In this document: positions 11,901 through 24,267 of the stretch, piece after piece
How positions within the stretch are numbered: the stretch's first letter is position 1
How the letters are laid out: the number at the start of each line of letters is the position of its first letter
Assembly: GCA_032209605.1 (NCBI GenBank)
Contig: JASFXZ010000001.1
Coordinates: forward strand, 37,266,619-37,330,618
Direction of reading: 5' to 3'
Length of the DNA: 64,000 bases
From: Mactromeris polynyma
Lineage: Eukaryota > Mollusca > Bivalvia > Venerida > Mactridae
Notes under the pieces: model-generated
What the model was told of the DNA's origin: nothing
Database searches by the model: none
Seen by the model: only the letters and a program-made list of their open reading frames with translations
Translations under genes and position numbers: made by a program

Positions 11901-14900
11901 TAACATATTGAAGGTTAAGCAGAAACCTGTATGAATCTCTGACAGTTAGGATCCAAACCCTTACTATAGCAAACATATGGATGCTTCCAAAACAAATATT
12001 TTAGTATTTTCCAATGAAAAGTTGACATCACAAACAATGCACTTCCCTTGAAGCATCTTTGGTGGCTAAATTTTGATAAAGAGAATGAAATGAACATGAA
12101 ATTGTTGATACATTTGATATAAAAAAAAAAATTCATTATAAAACAACAAGACTATTTTTTTAAGAATTAATTTATATTTGAGCAAAGTTTTCTTTTGCAT
12201 TTTGTTCCTAATATTTGAATTGCTACAACGAGGAGAGGAGACATCAAATTTTAATAGTTTTGGTATTAAATGAAAGTAAAAACCTGAAAATGAATTTTTG
12301 GTCACTAATACAGGTTTGGTTGTGGATCAGCGCATATACATGTACAGTGTTAGTTTGTTTGAGAGTTTGATAGAGTAAGTTTACAGATTTCAGTTCTTTA
12401 TGTCAGGAAGTTGACCTAACCATTGTTACTGTGTTACATACTAATTATAACCTATCCTTCACAAGCAACTAACAACTTTCCCTCATGAATCAGATGTGCA
12501 GAACTTAAGACTTAGTGTATTATCTTCAGTCAAATAAAACAGGCTCACAGCACATAAGCTTAGTCCAGATTTCATTCATCAATTAAAACACCAGTCAAGT
12601 CAAGCACTTTAATACTCAAGAACGACAATATTCAGCAATCTAACATACCATCGATCACAACAACAAAACCAGTATTTTCATTTAGAATATCTACACATCG
12701 TAGTATATTTTACTTAACACTGATTTATAAACACATTGAGAAAAGATAATTATAATGGATATGAATGTATGCTAAGTAGATACTGAATCACACTAAAGCC
12801 CTGACATTTATCAGAGATTAGAGACAAATGCAGCACAGTAATACAAGCTAGCTGCTTAGCAACCAAATAAATGCGCACTTTAAAAACTAATGTATGTAAA
12901 ATTGTCAAGATTTTCACTGAAGAATTTTATTGATTAGCTTTTATACCTGACATTAAGACATGTGATAAATTATAAGGAATCACCAATAACAAAAACCCTA
13001 TCACATGATAAATTTCGTCTCAGCAATTTAAAGACAAAATGCAATTGATCAGTACACAGACGGCGTGGAAAAATGACAAGCCATGCGCCTTTATTAGTTG
13101 AGTGCAGGTTTTTTGCGTGCAGGTTTTTTGCCTCAGCTCAGGAATCAGTTTTGACATTAATTTCGAGCAACATGATGGATTCAAACCACATAAAATGCAT
13201 CAAAGAATAAAAAAGTAGCGTTTTCTTGGGCACTTGAGAGTTTTCTTTAAATTAATTAATTTAGACTAGATGCATCGATAGAACACTGTTCTCCTGCAAT
13301 GGACTTTTCAATAGAATTCACATACTTCACATAATTCATATTAATTTGAAAACCAATTTTCGAAAATCAAAGCATAAAAAGGGCCATAACTCCTCCAAAA
13401 TTGTCAGATTGTATCCGAAATCAAACTCAAGCGTGTAGTTTATAAACTTATGTTTTATGTGACCAATATAAATTGAATCCACCCATCCATTCAAGAGTTT
13501 TGACTTGAAAGCGATTTTTTAACAAAATTGGCGGATTGTAACATAAATCAAAATTGGCCTGCATTGTATTATCCTTTATGTGCCCAATATGAATTGAAAA
13601 CATTCTTTCTTTCAAGAGTTATTGATGGGAAACTAATTTCTTATGTTGAAAAAGAGCCATAACTCCTGAAAATTGGTGAATTGTAACCGATATCGAACTT
13701 GACCTGTATTTTATTATCCTATACCTATGTGCGCAATATGAACTGAAATCATCCTTTTAAGATTATTGATCGGAAACCAATTTTTGCACTGACAGATGGA
13801 AGGACAGACACTGGTAACATTTTATGCTCCTAATCCATTCTTCTAATGGCAGGGGCATAAAAAGTGAAAAATAGAAATATAACAATTCTACAAAAAATTT
13901 AATGGAAAGTTAGTAGATGTGAGGAGATTAAATATGGTATAAATACTGATTACACATCCAAATACAATTATATACAATGTAGGAAACATATATGCATTCC
14001 AAACTGGTAAAATAGAAAAACTGAAAGGAAAAAAAATGTTAAACTTCAATCAAGCTTCATGTTTTTTATCCACAACATTTTAATCTGAAAACACCAGATT
14101 TGGAATAGTATTGATAAATACAAACACAACTATCATCTAATGAGGATGTAAAATGGATACAAATCATGAGAATCAAGGGACGTATTTTCTTTCTATGATG
14201 ACCACAAAACAACATTCCAACAGCAAATTCATTCATAGGAGAAACAGGACAACATCACCAGAGCAAGAACCTCTCTTTGACAAAATTATCAATGTTTGTC
14301 ATAAAAGTTCATTCAAGATCCATGTTCCACTGTAAGCTCGCTTGAGCAAGACCTCTCAACAAGAGCCAGCTTTGAGCCGAGGTTGCTCAGGAGAGGTTCT
14401 ACTGCATCTCCTAAACATGTATTTAGATTAAATCATTACAGTGATGATGACCATATACAAAATATAATAAACAGTCAACACAAAAGCCAACTACAAAAAC
14501 TATATAGTTCTCTTGCCTAAAGTAAACTTATAATTAGCAATTCTTGTCACAGCAAACATGTACAAATATGAAAAAACCCACAGGGCATTGAGAACGAAAC
14601 TTCCATCTTTACTATTGTATCAAAATAATAAAGAAACAGAAATATTGTCACTCTACCCTGTGCTGTGTATAAAATGAATATATTATAAAATATACATGCT
14701 CATCTATAGTTCGATTTCTAGGTCAGAGAGATCATTGTACCTTAAAACTCCAACACAAATCATTTTATAGGCAATGTTTCCATAAAATAACTGTTTGTAT
14801 TTTGCTATGAGAACACAAATGATTCAACAAATCTGTAAATGGATCTTTAAGATAAACTCCAAAGGGCCAAAACCGAACTATGGCACTCACTGGCAACTCT

Positions 14901-17900
14901 AAACAACAAACAATTTCAGTAGCTGCTTATATATACCGTATTTGACCTAACTGACGCATCGGGCGTGTTGCAAGATGCTGCGTCTTGACTTGTTGGAATA
15001 CTGTTTGATGTGATACACATTGAAAGTTTTCTTTTTCGCAGGTTTCAAAGGATCCAACCAACAGTTTTACAAGATAAATTATTCTATTGGTAGGTGGAAT
15101 GTGGGATAAATTATGACATTTATTTAGGATGATTAGACAACAATTTTCCGCCGATGTAACAGGTTTACTGTCGGGGAAATTGCTTCTGGTGAAGAAAAAT
15201 GGTCCAATTTTTAATAATGTGGGAGCGTTAAATAGGTCAAATACGGTATTACTGAACAACACTTAATGGTGCATCTTACATTAATACCATAACAAATCAG
15301 TTTTTATTACTGTCAATTGCTCAAACTCTTTAAGCGCATGCATGGTTATTGTATCTTACAACACAATACAAAATCTCTGCTTAGCAGCAATTAATACAGG
15401 CTAAATGATCAGACCCTGAGTTCACAACACCCTTCAATCTCAGATCTCCCTCAGATGTCAGATTTTACTCTGCTGAGTATCAGTTTGAAATTTGTGTGTT
15501 GGATGTGAATAACAACTCATACTGAGCGTAGCATATTCTTTGTATCCATTTTCTTTGAGATTTGAATATGAATCTTAGATTTGAGGTTAAGAAATGTATA
15601 GATCTATTATCCTCAGTATTCAGGATTAAGTGCTAACACTCAATCTAAGATTCACACTTAAATCTCAAAGAAAGCATGTCAAAAACAATGCTCAGACAGC
15701 AATCAGCATTGTAATCCATTTAACTCACTTAGCTCTCCACACTCTCTGACTTAGCTGAGTCATTTTGAACATCCGAATGTTGGGTATAGAGTGGTGAGTA
15801 TTGCTAACAATTTCAGGCTATGATCTTGGGACATTGGATTTTGTGTGAAATCAGGTTCTGATGCTTTTTGATGTAAAATGACAGGAATTGAGTAAAACAC
15901 AATGTTATCAATATTTTGCAACAGGGGGCACTGGGTTGACCAGGGAAATTAGACAATATGTCTTTTTGGGGACTAATTCTACCCCCTTAAGCCAAGCAAA
16001 TTGTCTAAATCCCACAGTGGGAGATGCTAATTACCCACTTCCAAGATCTTTCAAACATCTGGCCATAGTCTATTTTCCAGGACCCAAAATCATTGGGCGT
16101 GTCAAATTCCGACCTGTCGGGATTGTCTTCTGCCTAAAGTCCCGTGTACCCCTCCCCCCACCTCCGACAAAACATTGATTAGTGCATTACTGAGCCATGA
16201 CAGTATAGGGCCGCAGGTTCACATTATCAAATATATTTTCAAACGTTAAAACAAGGAATATTTACGATTATGTGCCCTCATATTCTATGAATATGGATAT
16301 ATGAATACATGCAGCAAGATAAAAATAGATAAATTCTAATGTAATGATATTTTCTGAGTAAAGCAAGCAAGGCGAAGGATTTTATACCATATTTCATAAA
16401 ATCAGATGAATAAACCTTAGACACTAGGTCTGCCGAGTCTTTGAATTCACAAACTAAAATAAAATTTTGTGATATAGTCATTTAGTAAAATATAACAGCA
16501 TTCCTTATTGTGTAGTTCAACTCAACTAGAATAAGTTGCAACGCAATTACATACTGACAAGAAATGAACATACATATGACAAAATGACAAGAAAGCAAAT
16601 ATTTTACTTTTTTATGGTAGTACGACAAGAAAAATATAAAACTGGTCATTTGTACGTTTAATATTGTTAAGAGAAAAATATGTATTGTAATCTAGAAAAA
16701 AACGTGTTATCTGCTAGAAGACAAAGACAATAACATTATATGTAAAATTTTGACAAACCAAACTGAACAAAATTATAGCTGATTCTTAGAGATGCCAAGA
16801 ACAAATGACCTAAATTATGTCTACAGAAACTACAGAAAAATCATAATACACATACATAATAATGGGGCCGGTTTGGAAAGTATTGAGAGATTTGTGACAA
16901 ACAAACTAACACATGATTTTGTCAACCAATCCATAGACTAGTTAACTTTCAGTAATATTCAAAAACTAAACTGCTGCAGAGTAAGGACTATAAACTTCCG
17001 CTGCTTACAGAGAAGAATAGCGTTAATGGTGGAATAACAATCGTTTTAAAACACCTCAGCTTTTTAAATAAAAATAGACCGCTGAAGTAACATGGGGGGA
17101 AAGTTGTTCCGAAACGGGAATTTATGTAGTCTCTGTGGAAAGTATGACAGAGATCTGTTAAATATAAGGAATACAAGACACACAAAGCATTTAGTTAATG
17201 TTGAAATCAGTTTCCCTGGGCAAATGTCAGTTAACATTGTAGGAAAACCGCAAAACATACTGAGACTTTAGGTATATCCAAACATATACCTTCCGAACTG
17301 AATGGAAATTGCCGCAGTGTTGCGATTGGTGGAATAAAACTAAAATGACATCAAAAAAGGTGAAGCAAAGAACAATTAGGGAGTCTGAAGGAGAATTAGG
17401 GGGAAATAATTATGACACAGAGTGGAGTTAATACCTCCATGACACTTGAATACACACACATAACCCTAACACCATACCATAACTTGAAAACAGGAACATC
17501 AAGTGTTATCATTGAACAAATATCAGACATTGAGAAAGTAATAGAACAGGATGCATATTGAGATATCACTTAGCTTTGTTACATCTGTTTTGTTGGCACC
17601 TGCTCAGTAGGTATTCACTAAAACGTGTGACATGATATGTGCAGACGCAGGAGGAGAACCATCACTTCTAACACTTGAAGTCATTTTCAAGTTTTGTTCA
17701 ATATTGTTAAGAACAGAAGGATACAATGTTTTCACATTAAAAAAAGAAATCAGGCAAATATCATTATCTTAACTGTACTATTGTTAGAGAAAAACTGGAA
17801 ATCAACATTTTGGACAAAATATTCAAATCGATAAAAAAACCCAAAAGAATCACAAAAAGGTTCAAAGATAACCGATCAGGAAAACAACATATAAAATACA

Positions 17901-20900
17901 ATTACCTGTTTTACTTTCTTTGTACACAAGACAAACTTTACCATATCCATCACAGGGATCCAATTCATATACTTTGCAATTACTATCAAATGTAGGTCTT
18001 TCTGAACCTGTTAAAATGAATCAAATGCATGTATTAACTTCAGAACATGAATTACTGCACTTACAGTAGGATTTTATGACATTGAGACTTGTGCAGATTT
18101 TGCCCAGATTGCGTGAACATTTTTTTAACTAAAGATATAGCTTGTAAACATTAACCTGATCCTCTTGACCACTATTAGCGTACTTTCACAGTTGACTAAT
18201 ATCTATATTCATCTTCGGCTTTCTACAAGTTAAGTATTACGACTATGCACATGGTATACTATAACAAGAAGCTTGCGGACATTGATAAATTCTACGAAAT
18301 AGTCGTGTAATATATCTATGCATAAAGGTCAGGATCAAATAAAAGTTTACAAGCTGTAATAATTCTGACCCAAATTCCCAAACATGTGCATCAAAACTAA
18401 ACAACAGAATTTGCAATTGTCCGTGTTTTTATTATATAATTAAAATACACCAAATAAAAAAATAATACGGTCAGACCTCATTCACTCGAATTGAGCTGGT
18501 ACAAAATTTTATTTCGAATAATACATGGTTTTGAATAGCCCATTTCAAATTGATGTGCCTAAAAAGATACATCGGAACTGGATCATTATTTTAGATGATA
18601 CCATGTATTCATATAGAAAATTGTCGAATAAACCAGGTCCTACTGTAATTATATACATCAAAATATGAAAGATTAACAAATCGTTGAGTTTAGCACAACA
18701 GTATGCATTTGCATATAGTATAAAAGATGGGATATATTACTAAGGGGTTGGTACAGTACTATTGTAACTCTATGCTAAAACTGAGTTAAAACGCTTCTGT
18801 GCCAAACCCTGGAAGTTATGGTCATCAAACCTTGTGCATCATCCTCGATGTCCGAATCCCCATCAAGGTCGGCAAGGCTGGGATTCACTAGTGTATTACT
18901 GCTGTTGCCACCAATCTTCAACAACTTATTTATGCCATTCAGATACATCCTACCGATTGAAATTGGTCCATCTGAAAAATTACACAGAAATACGAGTCTA
19001 CTGTAATGGTAGAGGACACTGAGAACAAATGGTGTTCATTAATACAGTACCCGTCATTTAATGACTGCAATAACATGTGCTATCAATGGGTGCGTGGAAT
19101 TCAGTATTAAATGGGAAAGCACTAAATTCAATCACCGGTATCATACTTCAATGCAGGCAGTAGAATGCTCATGACATACAGTAAAAGGAGAACATATCCA
19201 CTGTTGTATAAAAGCATTAGCATTAAAATCTTTGTTACACAAATTCAATTATACATTTCGTCTCAATGCAATACTAGATAAGACAACACTTATTATATTC
19301 AATTTTCTTACCCACAATGTCTGGGATATGTCAGCAATAGAAAGGATAAAAATGCCAACACATGTTCTATGAAGAGTTGTAAACATGAGAAGCAGACGAC
19401 GAAGAATGAAAAAGTTACCTTGTCAAACGAACAGAAGTCTGCACTATTTATCATGTCTGGAATCTTTAATATATTAACACAAGGCAAAGTACACCATGAA
19501 AAGCTACAAGCAGACGAATGTTGAGACATAATTGTCTATCAATAACATGTTGTTGCATTTTATTATCTAAATCCCATTATGGAAACATATGGCAAATATG
19601 CCACAGTAATAATCATACTTACTGTCTATCTTTACCGACCAAGTCAGTAAAAATCCGTCTGACGTCATGTAGAAACTTTTGAGGTCTTCCGGCAAGAACA
19701 CAGTATTTTTCTGCAAAATATATATGCATTAGTTAGATATGATCTTCAGAAGTTTGCTAAAATAAGCTGTGGATCCAGATACAGCGTTTTTATGACCCCA
19801 TTCACACTTGCAAAAAGTATGTATTTTTCACAAAAATCTGGTTAAAAATTCACAATTCAGACCACTTAATAGTTTCAGGTGTTTGGTTTCCGTTTTGTTG
19901 TTTACAGATAATTTTGACAAGAGAAATTGAAATGTGCACGATCTCGGGCATTCTATATATAGAATAAGTAATAGCTTCACCCAAAAAAGACAATGAGGTT
20001 GAGAACAGTGGATAAAATGGTTAACTTTGGCGTTATTCACAATTATGGGCAATTTGTAGCTATTTTCACAAATTCTACGGGCCCTGGCCCTATTCGCAAA
20101 AGGGTGGGAAAAAAACACTGAGATATAATAAATCAATCTGATTTTTTTAGTTTTAACATCTCCATATATAAAATATACAGATGTATATACTGAACAAAAT
20201 ATTTTAGCAGGAACATATTCATATCCTACCACAATAAGATACCTGCAGCCACTTGGTGACATTTACGGAAAAGTTGTTTGAAGGTAAATTTCAATTATTT
20301 TTAGGGCCTAGTAGGGGTCAATTTTGGACCCCATTCCCCACCTTAAGAGTCTATTTTTGACCTACTCTGTGTAAAATTCCCCTATCATGGCATTGAAGAT
20401 ATTTTCAGTCAGAAAACCAAGACATTGCCCAATAACGTCATGTATTTCATGAATCTGATTTATCACTGAAAGGGAACAAATACAACATTTTGAAACGGAA
20501 ATATAAACTTTTTAGTGACAAGTATTTTCCCTTCTTTCCTAACAGGACTATACTTTCTCATCTCAAAGGGCCCATCAATATTCTCCTGAAAATGGAGATG
20601 AAAAAACTGAATCCTTATTGTACAATCTTCTACACAGTAAACTCCCTTTAGGTGTAAAAAGACCTTTTGGTCAACACCTTTGTCATCCAATTTTGCGGCC
20701 TGCACTTGGCAGGTGCATATAGATTAGTAATCATATCAAGTGATCATAGTTTGAAATATAATTGGTTATGTTAGTACATATAAGGAGCCCAAGCCCCTGT
20801 TCCCGAACACTTTAGGAGGTCTGCCCCCTGTTCCCAATAACACTTTAGGAGCTCAACCCCATATACAGATAACATATAAGGATCTCAGCCTCTGTTCCCT

Positions 20901-23709
20901 ATAACACTAAAGGAGATCAGCCCCTCTGTGCATGATAACACTGAAATAGATTGGCCCCTCTGTGCCCGATAACACTTGAGGAGCTCAGCCGTTCTGTGCC
21001 CGATAACACTTGAGGAGCTCAGCCCCTCTGTGCCTGATAACACTTGAGGAGCTAAGCCCCTCTGTGCCCGATAACACTTGAGGAGCTCAGCCCCTCTGTG
21101 CCCGATAACACTTGAGGAGCTCAGCCCCTCTGTGCCCGATAACACTTGAGGAGCTCAGCCCCTCTGTGCCCGATAACACTTGAGGAGCTCAGCCCCTCTG
21201 TGCCCGATAACACTTGAGGAGCTCAGCCCCTCTGTGCAAGATAACACTTAAAAGAGATTGGCCCCAATGTGCCCGATAACACTTGAGGAGCTCAGCCCCT
21301 CTGTGCAAGATAACACTTAAAAGAGATTGGCCCCTCTGTGCATGATAACACTTAAGGAGCTCAGCCCCTTTGTGCCTGATAACACTTGAGCTCAGCCCCT
21401 CTGTGCCTGATAACACTTGAGGTGCTCAGCCCCTCCGTGCAAGATAACACTTAAAGAGCTCAGCTACTCTGTGCCCGATAACACTTGAGGAGCTCAGCCC
21501 CTCTGTGCCCAATAACACTTGAGTAGCTCAGCCCCTCTGTGCCCGATAACACTTGAGGAGCTCAGCCCCTCTGTGCCAAATAACACTTGAGTAGCTCAGC
21601 CACTCTGTGCCAAATAACACTTGCGTAGCTCAGCCCCTCTGTGCCCGATAACACTTAAGGAGCTCAGTCCCCTGCTCCTGAGGAGTGCCAGTATTATTTG
21701 TACAAATTTTGACATCCTACCACTAGAGGATAATTCAACCAAAATTTGGCAACATTCTGGACAAGAGACAGACACTACACGATTCATACACCTCATCTCG
21801 GTACTTTGGACCAATGAAGGGCTAAATATTTACTGCTTCTTCTTACCTGTTCCCATGACAACAAGGCTGGTCTCTCGGCAGGTCTTCTAGGCTCTAATTC
21901 CAACTTACACACACCATTTTTGTTTTCTAAAAGAATTATAACATCCAATTCAGAAATGCAAACACAATCTCTAATGCTTTGCAAGTCAATAAGAAAAGGA
22001 AGCAAATGATAAATGAATATTTCAAAAGTTTATTTACTTTAATACAATAATGCTTAACTTATAAATGCTTTCAGCTTGAAAAATGCGACAAAGCAGTAAG
22101 TATGCACAGCAATTTTTTCTGCAAGTCATCAATGTTCCAACAACTGTCAGGTACACAAATTTCAAAAATACTTAACAATGACCTTGGGATGCAATGACAC
22201 TGCTCGGAGTGCAAAATTAGACGAATACATATCAGCCCTTTTTATGGCAAATTTGGGGCCAACATTGGGCCCCATTCCCCAAAGAAAAAAAATATTGTTT
22301 TCCCCTACTTAGACATACATGTAAAGTCTCCCGATTCCCGCAGGAGACTCCCAGTTTTGACAGCCGACTCACACTCTCCCGACTGGGAGCCGCGATCTCC
22401 TGATTTTCGAAGTAAACATCGTGAATTTTATTATGGGGTATTTTTCAGTTCATTCTCAACTGGTTTGCTGAAATTCAAACTGATAACCGAAAGTGTAAAA
22501 TCGGGAAACCAGTCCGAAAATCACTTGGTGACACTGATCAAAATACAACGCGACCCTCGCTTGTCAAGTTGTTTATTCATTTTTCACACGTTTCTATTGT
22601 ATTCAGATAATACAATAAAATTGTTAGTTGGCGACACTATTAAACGGATGACCCCCAGATTACGAGTTAATTTGCAGAACATTGCTATTAACAGCTTATG
22701 ATACGGATGCATAGACATGATATTGACAAAATTTCACCCACACAAAAAAATCTCTCGTTTTGAATCTCAATCTTCTGCTTTTTGAGGTGCAATCTCCATA
22801 TTTGCCTTCAGAAAAGGTTCACATGTATCCTTAGAAAGAATAATATAATTGTTTGATATGTCAGCACAAGAGATGACATGCAGATTGAGAACTTCATTAA
22901 TCTGACTGTTTTAGTCTTGGATGGTATATCTTATTTCCTTGTATAGCAGTATTATTAAATTGTGTTTATAAGCAATCGGTTGTGATTTGAAATCATGATT
23001 TCTTTTCGAGCTTTTATATGTTACTGCTTGAAGGTGTGCTAGTGAGATTAACTGTCTGTGATAATCACAGCATTGCAATGGTTTTGATGCACTCCTCCAA
23101 ATTTTAACGAGTTAAGTCTTAATGAATCTCCATACTGAGTAATCATTCGTGTGTTGCCTTGTGTTGACTGTTGTGTTTTGATTTTAACCGATCATTTGCC
23201 TGTTTTTTTTCATCAGTTTTGCAATGTCTTTATGAGTTTTTGTGTCAACATTTTTGTTAGTTTTAATACATCAATTTTTCTCAAAATGTATCGATATATG
23301 TCTTCAGTTTTGGACTACAGGAGAGTGTAGTAGTGTGGGGTTGGACGGCCATCTAGTTAGCTCAGTCAGTAGAGCGCTGTACTAGTGTTGAGGGGGTCAT
23401 GACTTCCGAGTCCCATTTTTTCTACTTGTTAGATTTACTGCAATACTACAAAATAAGCTGTCTCAGTTCTACTGTTTTTTGATACCCCAGGATTACTCGA
23501 TGCATAATTTCTGACCAAGAGTTGGCACTGCAAAGGCCTTATTTCCTAAGGTATATAATCTAACCCGTCCAAAAAATGCATGTCCGGATTCGCCATAATA
23601 TTGCAACTGTTTATAAATAGAAAATATGTACTAAATGCATACCTAAATATTTGACGACACCAACATTCATTTGTTCAAACAGATTTTTCGATTTAGTAAC
23701 TTCTTCCAT
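8926..23709 (-). CDS. TPGS2: TPGS2, tubulin polyglutamylase complex subunit 2
   Basis: Nine coding exons on the minus strand: 23643-23709, 21847-21926, 19623-19710, 18831-18971, 17906-18007, 11219-11382, 9999-10147, 9595-9669 and 8926-8989. Phases agree at every junction and the sum is 930 nt (309 residues; I recall about 300 for the human protein). Diagnostic segments: RRPAERPALLSWEQ (exon 2), FLPEDLKSFYMTSDGF and TWSVKID (exon 3), YELDPCDGYGKVCLVYK (exon 5), HLGLPQWQYAFTDIGL (exon 6), QWFNLYAPLRL and VLKVFKGK (exon 7), and a basic, Gln/Ser-rich tail. Known family role: a non-catalytic subunit of the TTLL1 polyglutamylase complex, which adds glutamate chains to tubulin in axonemes and neurons. 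The ATG has a good context (aaaATGG) and starts MEEV, as expected. All donors are GT; the exon 7 donor (TTT|GTTTGC) is weak and was chosen by phase. Introns 1, 2 and 5 are large and repeat-rich. Confidence 0.93.
9060..9545. repeat. Degenerate dispersed repeat in TPGS2 intron 8
   Basis: The stretch contains two diverged units built around agggccataactct / agggccatatctct and gaaaaatagtgcag / gagaaatagtgcag, about 140 bp apart. This style of repeat is shared with 13365-13862. It is non-coding. Confidence 0.5.
10202..10313. repeat. 56-bp tandem duplication with (AT)n core
   Basis: Two near-identical adjacent 56-bp units run from catcagaacaatgggc through an AT microsatellite to gggacagatgatatctga. 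They lie in TPGS2 intron 6. Confidence 0.9.
10599..10711. mobile_element. Hairpin MITE
   Basis: Imperfect inverted repeats of roughly 45 bp face each other (acagggctgttgtgcc ... ggcatactggccctgt, with inner gcatactag ... ctagtatgcc). The short palindrome has no coding capacity and fits a MITE inside TPGS2 intron 6. Confidence 0.6.
10946..11066 (+). repeat. Dispersed repeat, copy 1
   Basis: Shares a run of matches with 35635-35730 in the same orientation: aatgacgtca, aatatttggcacac, cacatgatcatagatattg and gttgtccatata. Confidence 0.7.
11510..11840. repeat. Degenerate tandem repeat in TPGS2 intron 5
   Basis: Three or four loose copies of a 65-85-bp unit marked by gcttataagtctcat and gattgcaaaa / gtttgcaaaa. 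Divergence is high. Confidence 0.45.
13365..13862. repeat. Dispersed repeat with three internal ~125-bp units
   Basis: Three diverged units carry agggccataactcct or equivalents, attgtaac, and caatatgaattgaa. The element ends in tggaaggacagacactgg and ggcaggggcataa. It is a non-autonomous repeat style common in mollusc introns (from memory), lying in TPGS2 intron 5. Confidence 0.55.
14936..15246. mobile_element. MITE with TA target duplication
   Basis: Ends read TA|ccgtatttgacctaa and its inverse taggtcaaatacgg|TA, so terminal inverted repeats of at least 14 bp are flanked by TA. A 111-codon minus-strand open frame runs through the whole element and has no motif, so I treat it as chance. Confidence 0.75.
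15530..15695. repeat. Long imperfect palindrome
   Basis: The arm with tttctttgagattt and gaatcttagatt is mirrored downstream by aatctaagattc and aaatctcaaagaaa, with weaker complementarity extending outward (actgagcgtagca / aatgctcag). It is probably a decayed MITE in TPGS2 intron 5. Confidence 0.65.
18468..18645. mobile_element. MITE, family A (pogo-like ends)
   Basis: TA|cggtcagacctcattcac at the left and gaataaaccaggtcctactg|TA at the right form diverged terminal inverted repeats with TA duplications. An inverse-oriented relative lies at 26504-26673; both share tttcgaataatacatggtt and its complement. Confidence 0.75.
20780..21672. repeat. 34-bp minisatellite array (~26 copies)
   Basis: The consensus unit begins cccgataacacttgaggagc and continues tcagcccctctgtg (34 bp). 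Copies at 20990-21240 are nearly identical; flanking ones are diverged. It lies in TPGS2 intron 2. Since three units equal 102 bp, the minus strand gives apparent open frames rich in Gly, Ser and Leu; these are artefacts. Confidence 0.95.
21927..23642 (-). other. TPGS2 intron 1
   Basis: No exon is recognised inside. A 114-codon plus-strand open frame (22357-22701) has no motif I know. The intron also holds short hairpin-forming segments (gtctcccgattcccgcagga region near 22327) and the tRNA-like sequence at 23350. Confidence 0.5.
23350..23416 (+). repeat. tRNA-like sequence (SINE head or tRNA pseudogene)
   Basis: tagttagctcagtcagtaga followed by gcgc matches the D arm and A box of a tRNA very well. 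The expected T arm is degenerate (gacttccgagtccc). The acceptor stem does not pair, so this is not a functional tRNA. Confidence 0.55.
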
Positions 23710-23990
23710 TTTCGTTTATAACCAGAGTCATTATATAAACAAGTTTATTTTTTATTTTACTTAATTCCGCGTCGTTGACAATCGCCTCATTTATGAAGAG
23801 TTCTTAATGTAAGGGGAGTAATTTTTGGCATACGTTAAATCCCGGTTATCCGGTCTACATCTACAGCATATACTATTATTCCTCGGCGCTATCAGTGCCC
23901 GCTTGCATTATTTATATTGATTTTACATCCAATGTGAAACAAGTTCTTACAACTTATACTTATCACTCTCGATGACTGCAACCAGTACTA

Positions 23991-24052
23991 GCGCCAAATT
24001 TCAAGGATCGTGAAGTTCGTGATACAACCCCATAATCCTTCAAATTTGGCGC
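23991..24052. promoter_or_regulatory. Palindrome with two E2F-like sites upstream of TPGS2
   Basis: An 18-bp arm, gcgccaaatttcaaggat, at 23991-24008 is mirrored with one mismatch at 24035-24052. Each arm carries TTTGGCGC, the E2F/DP consensus core. The palindrome sits about 280-340 bp upstream of the TPGS2 ATG and beyond the 3' end of the lectin gene, where the TPGS2 promoter should be. Regulatory function is inference. Confidence 0.45.
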
Positions 24053-24208
24053 GAGTAGGCCTACTGCATTGCTTCCATTTTCTTTCGATCGGTCCCGTCA
24101 AGATCTGAACACGATATTCCCCTCTTGATATGCAAAAAGGGCCACAACGATAAGCTTGTAGCAGGATCCATACAGGAATTATTCGAAAACTTAATTTACC
24201 GTAGATTT

Positions 24209-24214
24209 TTTATT
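24209..24214 (-). terminator. Polyadenylation signal of the Ly6-lectin gene
   Basis: AATAAA on the minus strand lies 53 nt beyond the TAA stop at 24268-24270, a normal position for a short 3' UTR. Confidence 0.7.
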
Positions 24215-24267
24215 TCAAACTATGTAGAAACACCAACGCGACACGTGTTGGCATGTACAATATAGAT

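Noticed and set aside
14927..15262. 111-codon minus frame
   Set aside because: It spans a TA-flanked MITE from end to end and has no motif.
20885..21814. Minus-strand frames of 70-86 codons rich in Gly/Ser/Leu
   Set aside because: They are translations of the 34-bp minisatellite; three units are 102 bp, so frames stay open without selection.
22357..22701. 114-codon plus frame in TPGS2 intron 1
   Set aside because: There is no recognisable motif, it is antisense to a real intron, and no splice or promoter context supports it.
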